Source: JBBSIN01 sp038232055 (GTDB lineage: Bacteria; Actinomycetota; Actinomycetes; JADGOV01). From it: DNA of 10,344 nucleotides. Below the pieces are notes generated by a model. That model had not been told where the DNA came from and did no database searches. It was given only the letters and a program-made list of their open reading frames with translations. The DNA is taken from positions 1 through 10,344 of the forward strand of contig JBBSIN010000069.1 of the NCBI GenBank assembly GCA_038232055.1, in the 5' to 3' direction. Made by a program: the position numbers and the translations under genes. How positions within the stretch are numbered: position 1 is the stretch's first letter; the number at the start of each line of letters is the position of its first letter. Of the stretch, positions 1 to 6,546 are shown piece after piece.

Positions 1-527
1 CGAAGGCGACACCGAGTCGGGCGACCACGTCACAGCGAGGAGTACCGGAGCGATTGAGTGACGCAGCATCCGCAACATCGGCATGGCCCGTGACTTTGAT
101 CACGCTAATGCGCATTGGCCTGGTCGTGCGTTTGCGCAGGCGTTGTTGCCGCGGAAGACCTCGACCCCTATCCAGGGGCCGCCGCGCCCGCCCTCTTACA
201 CCCTCAACTGCGATGAGCCGGTTTCGGAAGCGCGCGGTGCCGGAGTCCAGACCCGTCATGCGGGAGGCGGTGCGCCTCGGGTGCGCCTCGGGAACGACGC
301 CCGGCGCGACGTCCCATCCACGATCATCGCCTGCTCGTATCCGTCCGAGATGATGACGCAGACAGCTGGTCGGCCTCCCGACCGGGCACTGGCCGACGTG
401 GAGCCGACCTGCTGACGTGGCCTCGGCGATTGCGAGCGCGGCTGCCTATTGAGAGGAATGTCTTCTGCTGAGGAGTTCTCGGCTTCCGCTGTGGACGGGC
501 ACGGACGATTGCCCGCAGGGTGGTCCT
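1..527. other. Left-edge stretch with no recognised gene
   Basis: I cannot assign a gene here. Short frames are open on both strands, but none has a recognisable motif, a convincing ribosome binding site or strong G/C bias at third codon positions. The least unlikely candidate is a minus-strand frame with ATG at 259 that stays open to the left edge (86 codons, arginine-rich). Its last third reads ISVIKVTGHADVADAASL, which I do not recognise. A direct repeat of GTGCGCCTCGG lies at 270-280 and 281-291. The stretch lies downstream of the vapC stop and beside a tRNA-adjacent IS, so degraded accessory DNA is a reasonable inference. It may also contain the end of a gene lying mostly outside the window. 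Confidence 0.4.
496..515 (-). terminator. Weak candidate terminator after vapC
   Basis: CGGGCA (496-501) and TGCCCG (510-515) form a 6-bp stem with an 8-nt loop, starting 12 bp past the vapC stop codon. There is no U-run, which is common for actinobacterial terminators. The short stem could be chance in GC-rich DNA. Confidence 0.2.
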
Positions 528-908
528 CTAAACGGCGATGACCTCGAGGACGTCGTCGGCTCCGACCAGGTCTGCGGCGTTGCGGGTGTACAGGCGGGCA
601 TCGTGGGCGTGGGCGGTGGCTGCGATAAGCAGATCCATCGCGCGAGGCCGGGGTCGTCGGCCGGCGGCTACCACCGCGGCGGCCAGTCGTCCATAGCTGG
701 CTGCGACGGCGTCATCGACGGGCAGGGCCTCGAACTGACGTTGCAGAATTGACAAGCGGCGGAGCCTCTCAGCGCGCACTGCAGGCTCGGCGGCCACTAG
801 GACGCCGAAGTGGAGTTCGGCGATGGTGGCGGCGCTGACGGCCAGCTCTCCGGGCAGTGGTTCCACGTCAGTGGCGATCACCACGCTGGTGTCCAGCACG
901 CCCCTCAT
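528..908 (-). CDS. vapC: VapC-type toxin, PIN-domain ribonuclease
   Basis: This 126-residue PIN-domain protein is the predicted toxin of a type II toxin-antitoxin pair. VapC proteins are Mg2+-dependent endoribonucleases that typically cut tRNA or rRNA once the antitoxin is lost. The acidic quartet is visible: D6 in VLDTSVV, E31 in TIAELHFG, D92 in RAMDLLIAA and D113 in RNAADLVG. The length is typical of VapC. I chose the ATG at 908 because it overlaps the antitoxin stop codon as ATGA, the usual coupled arrangement, and has a G-rich stretch (GGGGGTC) just upstream. A GTG at 920 would add four residues. It is cotranscribed with the antitoxin gene directly upstream. The RNA target cannot be read from sequence. 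The family call is secure; activity is inferred. Confidence 0.9.
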   Translation of the reverse strand: MRGVLDTSVVIATDVEPLPGELAVSAATIAELHFGVLVAAEPAVRAERLRRLSILQRQFEALPVDDAVAASYGRLAAAVVAAGRRPRPRAMDLLIAATAHAHDARLYTRNAADLVGADDVLEVIAV

Positions 909-1153
909 CGAGACCCCCACGGATCGGTGACCTCATGGCTGATGCGATCGCGGTCGCCGGTCCACTCGGTGTCGGCAGGGCCGGTGAACAGCTCGGCCAC
1001 CTCGCCCCATTTGCGCCACGAACGGGGGGAGACCGGGACCAGGCGGGCGCTGGGACGACCAGCGACGGTGATCGTCACTTCCTCACCGGCCTCGACTCGA
1101 CGCATCAGGTCGGAGGCTTGCTGGCGCAGCTCTCGCAGTCCAACGACGGTCAT
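905..1153 (-). CDS. vapB: VapB-type antitoxin, Phd/YefM family
   Basis: This 82-residue protein is the antitoxin partner of the adjacent PIN toxin. The N-terminal half, MTVVGLRELRQQASDLMRRV followed by EAGEEVTITVAGRPSARLVPV, is the classic Phd/YefM fold used for dimerisation and operator binding. The C-terminal tail from about residue 48 (WRKWGEVAELF...) is the likely toxin-binding segment. In this family the antitoxin binds and blocks the toxin and represses its own operon. The frame is open far upstream, but the ATG at 1153 fits the family N-terminus exactly, so the longer version to 1405 is rejected. No Shine-Dalgarno precedes this ATG. A TANNNT-type -10 just upstream suggests a leaderless message. 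The gene overlaps vapC by 4 bp (ATGA). Confidence 0.88.
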   Translation of the reverse strand: MTVVGLRELRQQASDLMRRVEAGEEVTITVAGRPSARLVPVSPRSWRKWGEVAELFTGPADTEWTGDRDRISHEVTDPWGSR

Positions 1154-1160
1154 GCTGGTC

Positions 1161-1200
1161 AATGTAGCACAAGAGCTACACGCTAATGGAGGAACGTCAA
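1161..1200 (-). promoter_or_regulatory. Promoter and palindromic operator of vapBC
   Basis: On the minus strand a perfect inverted repeat, TGTAGC - 6 nt - GCTACA, lies at 1163-1180, ten bases upstream of the antitoxin ATG. A -10-like TACATT occupies 1166-1161, leaving 7 nt before the ATG, the geometry of a leaderless transcript. A TTGACG at 1200-1195 could serve as a -35 for an alternative TAGCTC -10 (1178-1173, 16-bp spacer). In both cases the palindrome overlaps the -10, the expected place for autorepression by the antitoxin or the toxin-antitoxin complex. The palindrome is seen directly; its function is inferred. Confidence 0.5.
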
Positions 1201-1370
1201 CGCGCCTCGATCGCCATTGGTCAGCATGCGGCGGCCCCAGCAGACACAACGAGTTCAGAAGCGACGGGACCGTCGGGTAGCTGGTCGGGTACGGGCATGA
1301 TCGGTAGATCTCGTCGAAGTTTCTCGGCGAGGCCTCACCTGCGAAAACTCTGATCGGGTGCCCCCGGCAG

Positions 1371-1398
1371 TGTCCTGCATCAGGACATAGGCGACAGG
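1371..1398 (+). repeat. Left terminal inverted repeat of the IS
   Basis: About 28 bp starting with TGT and pairing with 2740-2767 in inverted orientation. The strongest identity is in the inner GGACATNGGCGACAG block. The three bases outside (CAG at 1368-1370) also match the complement of CTG at 2768-2770, so the true tip could be 3 bp further out. Confidence 0.65.
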
Positions 1399-1467
1399 TC
1401 TTCACGACATCGGCGACACATCTGTCCGGTGACCGGCGACAGCGGGGTGTCCGGGTGATGCTCGCCG

Positions 1468-2704
1468 ATGTCGAAGGCTCGCCTTAGTTCTTACTGCCCT
1501 GATCGTTGAGCACCAGAGCCCCGCCGAGGTGGCCGCGAGGTACGGCGTGCACCGGACGTGGGTGTACAAGCTGAGGACACGCTACGAGGCCGAGGGTGAG
1601 GCGGCGTTCGAGGCGCGCTCTCGGCGGCCGCACACCTCACCGAACGCCACCCCGGACTCGGTCGTTGACCTCATCGTGCGGCTGCGCAAGGAGCTGCCGG
1701 GCAGGGCCTGGACGCCGGCCCGGACACCCTGGCCTGGCATTTGCAGCACCACTATCAGGTGACCGTATCGGTGGCTACCATCGCCCGGCACCTGCACCGG
1801 CTTGGCCTGGTGGTTCCGGAGCCGAAGAAGCGACCCAAGTCCTCCTACCTCCGGTTCGAGGCCGAGCAGCCCAACGAGTGCTGGCAATCCGACTTCACCC
1901 ACTACCGGCTCACCCGACCCGACGGCCGACCCGGCGCAGACACCGAGATCATCAGCTGGCTCGATGACCACGCCCGGTTCGCATTACACGTCAGCGCCCA
2001 CGTCAGCGCCCACGTCCGGATCACCGCCCCGCTGGTGCTGGCCACCTTTACCGCCGCCACCGCGGCACACGGCTATCCGGCGTCCACGCTGACAGACAAC
2101 GGCATGGTCTACACGGTTCGGTTCTCCGGCGGCCGCGGCGGCCGGACCAGCCTGGAACACGAGCTGCGCCGGCTCGGGATCAAGCAGAAGAACTCCCGCC
2201 CCAACCACCCCACCACCTGCGGAAAGGTCGAACGCTTCCAGCAGACCATGAAACAGTGGCTGCGCGGCCAGCCCGACCAACCCCGCCACCATCGACGCGC
2301 TGCAGGCCCGCCTCGACGTCTTCGTCGACCAGTACAACCATCATCGGCCGCACCGCTCACTCCCGCACCGGGGCACCCCAGCGACCGTCTACCACGCCCG
2401 GCCCAAGGCCGCGCCCCGAGCCGACCGGGCCGGTGACACGCACGACCGCGTCCGCACCGACCGCGTCGACGGCGCCGGCTCGGTCACCCTGCGGGTCAAC
2501 GGCCGCCTGCACCACATCGGCGTCGGCCGAACCCACGTCCTGCTCCTCGTCCACCACCTCGACGTCCGCATCGTCAACGCCGCCACCGGTGAGCTCCTGC
2601 GCGAGCTCACCATCGATCCCACCCGCGACTACCAGCCCACCGGAGCACCCAGAGGACCCACCCGACGCGCCACCCCCACCGACGCCCCGCCGCCTCAGCC
2701 CTGA
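1468..2704 (+). pseudogene. IS481-family transposase with three frameshifts
   Basis: An integrase-core (DDE) transposase of about 410 residues, broken by single-base changes. It starts at ATG 1468 (MSKARL), gains a base near 1486, continues as VLTALIVEHQSPAEVAARYG, loses a base near 1702, continues as LDAGPDTLAWHLQHHY, gains a base in a CCCC run at 2281-2284, then runs as ATIDALQARLDVFVDQYNHH to the TGA at 2704. Visible parts are an N-terminal helix-turn-helix (EVAARYGVHRTWVYKL), the catalytic triad D in WQSDFTHY, D in LTDNGMVY and E in GKVERFQQT, and the family signature YNHHRPHRSLPHRGTP. An in-frame 12-bp duplication at 1987-2010 repeats HVSA. All three catalytic residues survive, so the decay is recent or the shifts are sequencing errors. 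As read, no active transposase is made. Confidence 0.85.
1987..2010 (+). repeat. 12-bp in-frame duplication inside transposase
   Basis: CACGTCAGCGCC occurs twice in direct tandem, followed by a further partial CACGT. It adds one extra HVSA to the protein between the first and second catalytic aspartates. Related transposases are expected to have a single copy here; this is inferred from the family, not aligned. Confidence 0.6.
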
Positions 2705-2720
2705 GACGGCGACAGCCGAA

Positions 2721-2735
2721 CCTGCACAATGCAGG
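2721..2735 (+). terminator. Small hairpin after the transposase stop
   Basis: CCTGCA - CAA - TGCAGG is a perfect 6-bp stem with a 3-nt loop, 16 bp after the transposase TGA and before the right inverted repeat. It could end transposase transcription. There is no U-run. Confidence 0.3.
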
Positions 2736-2739
2736 CCCA

Positions 2740-2767
2740 GCTGTCGCCGATGTCCCGAGAGATCACA
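2740..2767 (-). repeat. Right terminal inverted repeat of the IS
   Basis: Partner of the left end at 1371-1398, with the same 12-bp distance from the TGT tip to the shared GGACATNGGCGACA core. That equal spacing is the main reason for placing the element borders at 1371 and 2767. Confidence 0.65.
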
Positions 2768-2770
2768 CTG

Positions 2771-2844
<74 letters not shown>

Positions 2845-2872
2845 GCCCGCCGACGAGCGGCAAGCGCCACCT

Positions 2873-2901
2873 ACCGTATCGCAGCCGGCCGCTACCTCGA
2901 A
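2873..2901 (-). promoter_or_regulatory. Candidate promoter of tRNA-Pro
   Basis: In the short gap after der the minus strand has TACGGT (2878-2873), a TANNNT-type -10, with TTCGAG (2901-2896) 17 bp upstream as a poor -35 that overlaps the end of der. A start near 2866 would give a leader of roughly 22 nt. Read-through from der is equally possible. Confidence 0.3.
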
Positions 2902-4223
2902 CCGCGCTTCTCGCGAACCCGGACGCTCAACTCGATCGGCGTACCGGCGAAGCCGAACTCCTCCCGAAGGCGGCGTTCGAGAAAGCGCCGGTACGACGCC
3001 TCGATGAAGCCGCTCGCGAAGAGCACGAAGCGCGGCGGCCGCGTCGATGCCTGGGTGACGAAAAGCACCTTGGGCTGCTTGCCGCCCCGGACCGGGGGCG
3101 GCGTCGCGGCGAGTACGGCGGACATCCACTGGTTGAGCTGGCCGGTCGGTACCCGCTGCCCCCAGCCCTCAAGGCAGGTCCGCAGAGCGGGCGCGAGCCG
3201 GTCGACCCCGCGCCCAGTACGCGCCGAGACGTTGAACCGTGGTGCCCACATCACTCGGGCCAGGTCGCGCTCCATCTCCTTGCCGAGACGCAGACGACGA
3301 TCCTCGTCGAGGAGGTCCCACTTGTTGAAGGCGAGCACCAGCCCACGACCCGCCTCGATCACCAGCGAGATCACCCGCTGGTCCTGCTCGGCGATCGCCT
3401 CGCTGGCGTCGAGGAGAACGATCGCCACCTCGGCCGCCTCCAGCGCGGTCGCGGTGCGCAGGCTCGAGTAGTACTCGCTCCCGCTGGCCTGCCTGACCCG
3501 CCGACGGATGCCGGCGGTGTCGACGAAGCGCCAGGTCTCCTCGCCCAGCTCGATGAGGCTGTCGACCGGGTCGCGCGTCGTACCCGGTACGGCGTCGACG
3601 AGCGCCCGCTCCTCGCCGGCGAGCCGGTTGAGCAGGCTCGACTTGCCCACGTTGGGCCGACCGATCAGGGCGACGCGGCGCGGGCCCTCCTCGTCGTCCA
3701 CCACCTCGGGCGGGGCGTCCGGGAGTGCCAGGAGGATGGCGTCGAGCAGGTCACCGCTCCCCCGCCCGTGCAGTGCGCTGACGGTGTAGGGCTCGCCCAG
3801 TCCGAGCGACCACAGGCTCGCGGCGTCGGCCTCGCCCCGCTCGTCGTCGACCTTGTTCGCGGCGAGGACCACCGGTTTTGCCCCCCGGCGTAATACGCGC
3901 GCGACGGTCTCGTCGGTCTCGGTGGAGCCCAGGGTGGCGTCGACCACGAGGAGCACGGCGTCGGCCGCGTCGGCGGCCAGCTCCGCTTGTTCGGCGACCC
4001 GCGCGGCGAGTCCATGCGCGTCGGGCTCCCAGCCGCCGGTGTCGACCACGGTGAACCGACGACCGTTCCAGGTCGCGTCGTACGCCACGCGGTCGCGCGT
4101 GACGCCCGGCACGTCCTCGACGACCGCCTCGCGCCGGCCGAGGATCCGGTTGACGAGCGTCGACTTGCCGACGTTGGGCCGGCCGACGACGGCGAGCACC
4201 GGAACACTGGACAGGGACGTCAC
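2892..4223 (-). CDS. der: Ribosome-assembly GTPase Der (EngA)
   Basis: Der is an essential tandem-GTPase protein that helps assemble the 50S ribosomal subunit. All expected parts are present. GTPase domain 1 has P-loop GRPNVGKS (14-21), DTGGW (61-65) and NKVD (123-126). GTPase domain 2 has GRPNVGKS (188-195), DTAG (235-238) and NKWD (300-303). A C-terminal KH-like domain follows from about 345 to 443. The length of 443 residues is normal for the family. The chosen GTG at 4223 overlaps the cmk stop as GTGA, implying translational coupling. An in-frame ATG at 4241 would give 449 residues and a 22-bp overlap, and I cannot exclude it. The frame stays open about 1 kb further upstream through cmk and tyrA, but that is GC-rich noise. 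cmk-der adjacency is conserved in Actinobacteria. Confidence 0.95.
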   Translation of the reverse strand: MTSLSSVPVLAVVGRPNVGKSTLVNRILGRREAVVEDVPGVTRDRVAYDATWNGRRFTVVDTGGWEPDAHGLAARVAEQAELAADAADAVLLVVDATLGSTETDETVARVLRRGAKPVVLAANKVDDERGEADAASLWSLGLGEPYTVSALHGRGSGDLLDAILLALPDAPPEVVDDEEGPRRVALIGRPNVGKSSLLNRLAGEERALVDAVPGTTRDPVDSLIELGEETWRFVDTAGIRRRVRQASGSEYYSSLRTATALEAAEVAIVLLDASEAIAEQDQRVISLVIEAGRGLVLAFNKWDLLDEDRRLRLGKEMERDLARVMWAPRFNVSARTGRGVDRLAPALRTCLEGWGQRVPTGQLNQWMSAVLAATPPPVRGGKQPKVLFVTQASTRPPRFVLFASGFIEASYRRFLERRLREEFGFAGTPIELSVRVREKRGSR

Positions 4224-4951
4224 GCCGTGGCGATCGGGCATTGGGCCACGACGGCGGCCACGACTTCGTCGGCGGTCATCGTCGTGGAGTCGAGCTCCAG
4301 GGCGTCGTTGGCGCGAAGCAGGGGCGATGCCTGCCTTGAGGAGTCCAGCTGGTCCCGGCGCTCGATCTCCTCCTGCGTGTGCGCGAGGCCGGCCACGGCA
4401 TCGCCCGACGGCTCGTCGATCTCGCCGAAACGCCGAGCTGCACGGGTGGCGCTCGACGCGGTCAGGAAGATCTTGACAGGGGCGTCGGGGGCCACCACGG
4501 TGCCGATGTCGCGGCCCTCGACGACGATGCCCCCCGCACCGATGATCTCCCGCTGCAGGCGGAGCAGCCACGCGCGTACGCCAGGCGCGGCGCTCACCGC
4601 GCTCACTGCGTTGGTCACCGCGCGGGTGCGGATGGCGTCGCTGACGTCGACGCCATTTGCCTTGATCCAGAACGCCATGGGGTCGGTCCCGACGTCGAGC
4701 GTGGTGCGCTCGGCGAGGGCTTCCAGCGCCTCCGGATCCTCGAGATCGAGCCGCTCGTCCAGGGCGCAGCGGGTGACCGCGCGGTACATCGCACCGGTGT
4801 CGAGGTAACGCAGGTGGAGCCTGCGGGCGACGTCGCGCGCCACAGTCGACTTGCCCGACCCGGACGGGCCGTCGATCGCGACGATCAAGCGGCGCGCGGG
4901 ATGACCGCGCAGCGGCACCGCCTGCGGGGGGTGGGAAGGCGACGTCGGCAC
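4220..4951 (-). CDS. cmk: Cytidylate kinase (CMP/dCMP kinase)
   Basis: This enzyme transfers phosphate from ATP to CMP or dCMP, feeding the CDP and dCDP pools for RNA and DNA synthesis in the cytoplasm. The 243-residue product has the P-loop GPSGSGKS (28-35), the acceptor-nucleotide segment YLDTGAMYRAV and the family signature VVEGRDIGTVVAPDAPVKIF, followed by the RR-rich lid region. The GTG start at 4951 is chosen because GGAGG (4962-4958) lies 6 nt upstream, the best ribosome binding site in the window. A GTG at 4918 would remove 11 residues before the conserved core. The gene begins 41 bp after the tyrA stop and overlaps der by 4 bp, so it may be translated independently while sharing the upstream transcript. 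Confidence 0.95.
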   Translation of the reverse strand: MPTSPSHPPQAVPLRGHPARRLIVAIDGPSGSGKSTVARDVARRLHLRYLDTGAMYRAVTRCALDERLDLEDPEALEALAERTTLDVGTDPMAFWIKANGVDVSDAIRTRAVTNAVSAVSAAPGVRAWLLRLQREIIGAGGIVVEGRDIGTVVAPDAPVKIFLTASSATRAARRFGEIDEPSGDAVAGLAHTQEEIERRDQLDSSRQASPLLRANDALELDSTTMTADEVVAAVVAQCPIATA

Positions 4952-4957
4952 GAGCAA

Positions 4958-4962
4958 CCTCC
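4958..4962 (-). promoter_or_regulatory. Ribosome binding site fixing the cmk start
   Basis: GGAGG on the minus strand with a 6-nt spacer to GTG 4951. Most other genes here have little or no Shine-Dalgarno and rely on overlap coupling, so this site marks cmk as a point of fresh translation initiation inside the aroH-tyrA-cmk-der run. Confidence 0.75.
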
Positions 4963-4992
4963 ATCCAGATTTTCCGCGGGGGCGCTGCCAGG

Positions 4993-5859
4993 CTAGTCCG
5001 TTGCCGGCCTCGCACCGGACGCACCGGGCAGGCGTGCCCGGCCGACGGCCCCCCGCACCAGCAGCTCGGTGACCGGTCGGTCGTCGCCGGCCCGAAGCGC
5101 CGCCGCGACCTCCGCCAGGCCGGCGGAAACCCGGGCGAGGACGTCCGCGAGGGGCTCGGCGTTGCCGGTGGCGATCTCGGTCCACAGCGCCGCGTCGGAC
5201 GCGGCGATGCGGGTGACATCACGCAGTCCCTGCCCGGCCAGCGCGAACACCTCGTCGTCGGCATCCTCGACGTCGGCGAGCAGCGCGGCGAGGGCGCTGG
5301 CCGTCAGCTGCGGGGCGTGCGAGACGAGCGCTAGGGCGCGGTCGTGTGCTTCGGAGGTCATGATCACCGGTATCGCGCCGCAGCGTTGCGCGATCTCGCG
5401 CGCGTCGGCGAGCACGGCGGCGTCGGTCTCCCGGGTCGGGGTGAGCACCCACTGACGTCCGCGGAAGAGGTCGGCCAGCGCCGCGGCGGGGCCGGACCGC
5501 TCCAGGCCGGCCACCGGGTGCCCGCCGGTGAATGCCGACAGGTCGCAGCCCAGCGCCGCAGCCGCCGCGAGCGGCGCGGACTTGACACTCGCGACGTCAC
5601 TCGCCCCTGCAGCCAGCTGGTCCCGCTGGGTGCGTAGCAGTGCCGGCGCGACCTGCCGCGGCGGCACGGCGAGCACCGCGTGATCGGCCGGTGAGTCGCC
5701 GGCGTCGTACGCTCGGCCGGCCCCCATGTCGACGGCGACGTCCAGGTGCCCCGCATCGGCGTCGGCGAGCGTCACGTCGAGGCCGCTGCCGCGGAGGGCC
5801 AAGGCGACGGAGGTGCCGATAAGCCCGGTGCCGACGACGAGGACCCGCCGGAGGGTCAC
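4993..5859 (-). CDS. tyrA: Prephenate dehydrogenase
   Basis: TyrA oxidatively decarboxylates prephenate to 4-hydroxyphenylpyruvate with NAD(P)+, the step committing chorismate to tyrosine. The 288-residue protein opens with a Rossmann fold, VLVVGTGLIGTS (GxGxxG at 10-15). It then has GGHPVAGLERSG with H114 in the position of the family's catalytic histidine, SHAPQLTA with H181, and GLRDVTRIAASDAALW with R217. The end is alanine-rich with no ACT domain, so feedback control through that domain is not expected. The GTG start at 5859 overlaps the aroH stop as GTGA. The longer frame to 6000 runs into aroH and is rejected. Coupling to chorismate mutase places two consecutive pathway steps together. 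Whether prephenate or arogenate is the true substrate cannot be told from sequence. Confidence 0.93.
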   Translation of the reverse strand: MTLRRVLVVGTGLIGTSVALALRGSGLDVTLADADAGHLDVAVDMGAGRAYDAGDSPADHAVLAVPPRQVAPALLRTQRDQLAAGASDVASVKSAPLAAAAALGCDLSAFTGGHPVAGLERSGPAAALADLFRGRQWVLTPTRETDAAVLADAREIAQRCGAIPVIMTSEAHDRALALVSHAPQLTASALAALLADVEDADDEVFALAGQGLRDVTRIAASDAALWTEIATGNAEPLADVLARVSAGLAEVAAALRAGDDRPVTELLVRGAVGRARLPGASGARPATD

Positions 5860-6218
5860 CGCGTCAGGTCGGTGCGCAGCGCGGCCGCGCCGCGCAGGTA
5901 GACGTGCCGGATGGCGTCGCGCGGCCGGTCCGTCTCGGCGTGCGCCAGCAACCGCAGCACCCGCGGCATGGCACCGGGGACGTCGATCTCCGTGGCGCAC
6001 AGTAGAGGGACGTCGGTGAACCCGATTTGCCGCGCCGCGTACGCCGGGAACTCCGAACGCAGGTCGGGGGTGGCGGTGAAGACCACGCTGATCAGGTCCT
6101 CCCGGGAGAGCGCGTTGTGCTCCAGTACGGCGAGGAGCAGCTCGGTGACGGCGTCGAGGATCAGCCCGCGCTCGTCGGCGTCGACCTGGGTAGCACCGCG
6201 CACCGCCCGAACAGCCAC
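5856..6218 (-). CDS. aroH: Chorismate mutase, AroH class
   Basis: A monofunctional chorismate mutase that rearranges chorismate to prephenate, the branch point to tyrosine and phenylalanine. The 120-residue protein matches the Bacillus subtilis AroH type (trimeric pseudo-alpha/beta-barrel) along its whole length: VRGATQVDADE near the start, TATPDLRSEFPAYAAR, ATEIDVPGAM, and DAIRHVYLRGAAALR at the end. Counterparts of the Bacillus active-site residues are R7, E77, R89, Y107 and R115. The start is GTG 6218, which gives the family-typical MAVRAVRGAT. There is no Shine-Dalgarno, but a TAGGCT -10 lies 8 nt upstream, so a leaderless or nearly leaderless message is plausible. tyrA follows with a GTGA overlap, so prephenate passes to the next enzyme encoded on the same transcript. 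Confidence 0.95.
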   Translation of the reverse strand: MAVRAVRGATQVDADERGLILDAVTELLLAVLEHNALSREDLISVVFTATPDLRSEFPAYAARQIGFTDVPLLCATEIDVPGAMPRVLRLLAHAETDRPRDAIRHVYLRGAAALRTDLTR

Positions 6219-6226
6219 AGCAAGGC

Positions 6227-6232
6227 AGCCTA
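6227..6232 (-). promoter_or_regulatory. Candidate -10 of the aroH operon
   Basis: TAGGCT on the minus strand, a common actinobacterial -10 form, ends 8 nt before the aroH GTG. No good -35 is seen 17-18 bp upstream. If used, the transcript starts at or almost at the start codon. A promoter is expected here because 328 bp of repeat-rich DNA separates aroH from rluB. Confidence 0.4.
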
Positions 6233-6281
6233 ACCGGGCCAGCTCCTCAGCGACGCAGTCTCACCCGCCCCGCCGCCCTTT

Positions 6282-6341
6282 CGTGCCTTCCGTGCCTTCC
6301 GCGCCTTCCGCGCCTTCCGCGCCTTCCGCGCCTTCCGCGCC
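6282..6341. repeat. 9-bp tandem repeat array
   Basis: Six full copies of CGYGCCTTC (two CGTGCCTTC, then four CGCGCCTTC) plus a partial seventh unit. The array runs directly into the left arm of the large inverted repeat. It lies between rluB and aroH and is not within a credible gene. The perfect copies imply recent slippage and likely strain-to-strain copy number variation. Confidence 0.9.
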
Positions 6342-6398
6342 GATCATGGGGTTGGGCCGCACCGGCAGGGCGTGTCGCCCGGCCAAACCCCATGATCG
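6341..6398 (-). terminator. Large inverted repeat, possible rluB terminator
   Basis: Two 19-bp arms (6341-6359 and 6380-6398) pair at 18 of 19 positions around a 20-nt loop. The left arm is CGATCATGGGGTTGGGCCG; the only mismatch is at 6354/6385. It lies 148 bp past the rluB stop in the direction of transcription, so it could end the parA-rluB transcript. It has no U-run. Alternatively it is an extragenic palindromic element (REP- or MITE-like) of the species. The structure is seen directly; the role is inferred. Confidence 0.6.
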
Positions 6399-6537
6399 CG
6401 CGGCGGGCGGCGGGATCGCGCGGCGGGCGGCTGGATCGCGCGGCGGGCGGCGGGCGGCGGGATCGCGCGGCGGGCGGCGGGATCGCGCGGCGGGCGGCGG
6501 GATCGCGTGCGGCGGCGGGATCGCGCGGCGCGGGCGG
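6394..6537. repeat. About 20-bp GATC-headed tandem repeat array
   Basis: Seven head-to-tail units, most of them GATCGCGCGGCGGGCGGCGG. Unit starts are at 6394, 6414, 6434 (27 bp, with CGGGCGG duplicated), 6461, 6481, 6501 (18 bp) and 6519 (degenerate). The first unit begins inside the right arm of the inverted repeat, so the array seems to have grown out of its flank. The plus strand has many GG/GGG runs with G-quadruplex potential. The array ends 9 bp before the rluB stop codon. Confidence 0.88.
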
Positions 6538-6546
6538 GGTGCCGGG

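Larger units (their letters stand above)
1371..2767 (+). mobile_element. IS481-like insertion sequence, decayed
   Basis: A 1397-bp element with one transposase gene and terminal inverted repeats. The left end (from 1371) begins TGTCCTGCATCAGGACAT and continues AGGCGACAG. The right end, read inward from 2767 on the minus strand, begins TGTGATCTCTCGGGACAT and continues CGGCGACAG. These align without gaps at about 20 of 28 positions, including the TGT tips and a near-identical GGACATNGGCGACA core (1383-1396 and 2742-2755). A second copy of the core (CGACATCGGCGACA) lies at 1405-1418. IS481 elements normally have short TGT-starting repeats and make small target duplications, but I see no convincing duplication at the flanks (GGCAG left, CTGTC right). 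With the broken transposase this suggests an old or rearranged copy. The right end stops 3 bp from the tRNA-Pro gene. Confidence 0.75.

Noticed and set aside
905..1405. A 166-residue version of the antitoxin
   Set aside because: The extra N-terminal part crosses the palindrome and promoter and matches no family; the ATG at 1153 gives the standard Phd/YefM start.
1480..1490. Programmed +1 frameshift site in the transposase (CTTAGTT resembles a yeast-type slippery heptamer)
   Set aside because: IS481 transposases are normally read in one frame, and two further shifts occur downstream, so decay or sequencing error is simpler.
2892..5264. A 790-codon minus-strand open frame covering der, cmk and part of tyrA
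   Set aside because: Only the last 443 codons match a family (Der). The rest is the off-frame of cmk and tyrA, kept open by high GC content; it is not a fusion protein.
6394..6537. CRISPR array
   Set aside because: Units are directly adjacent with no unique spacers, and no cas genes are nearby; it is a simple tandem repeat.
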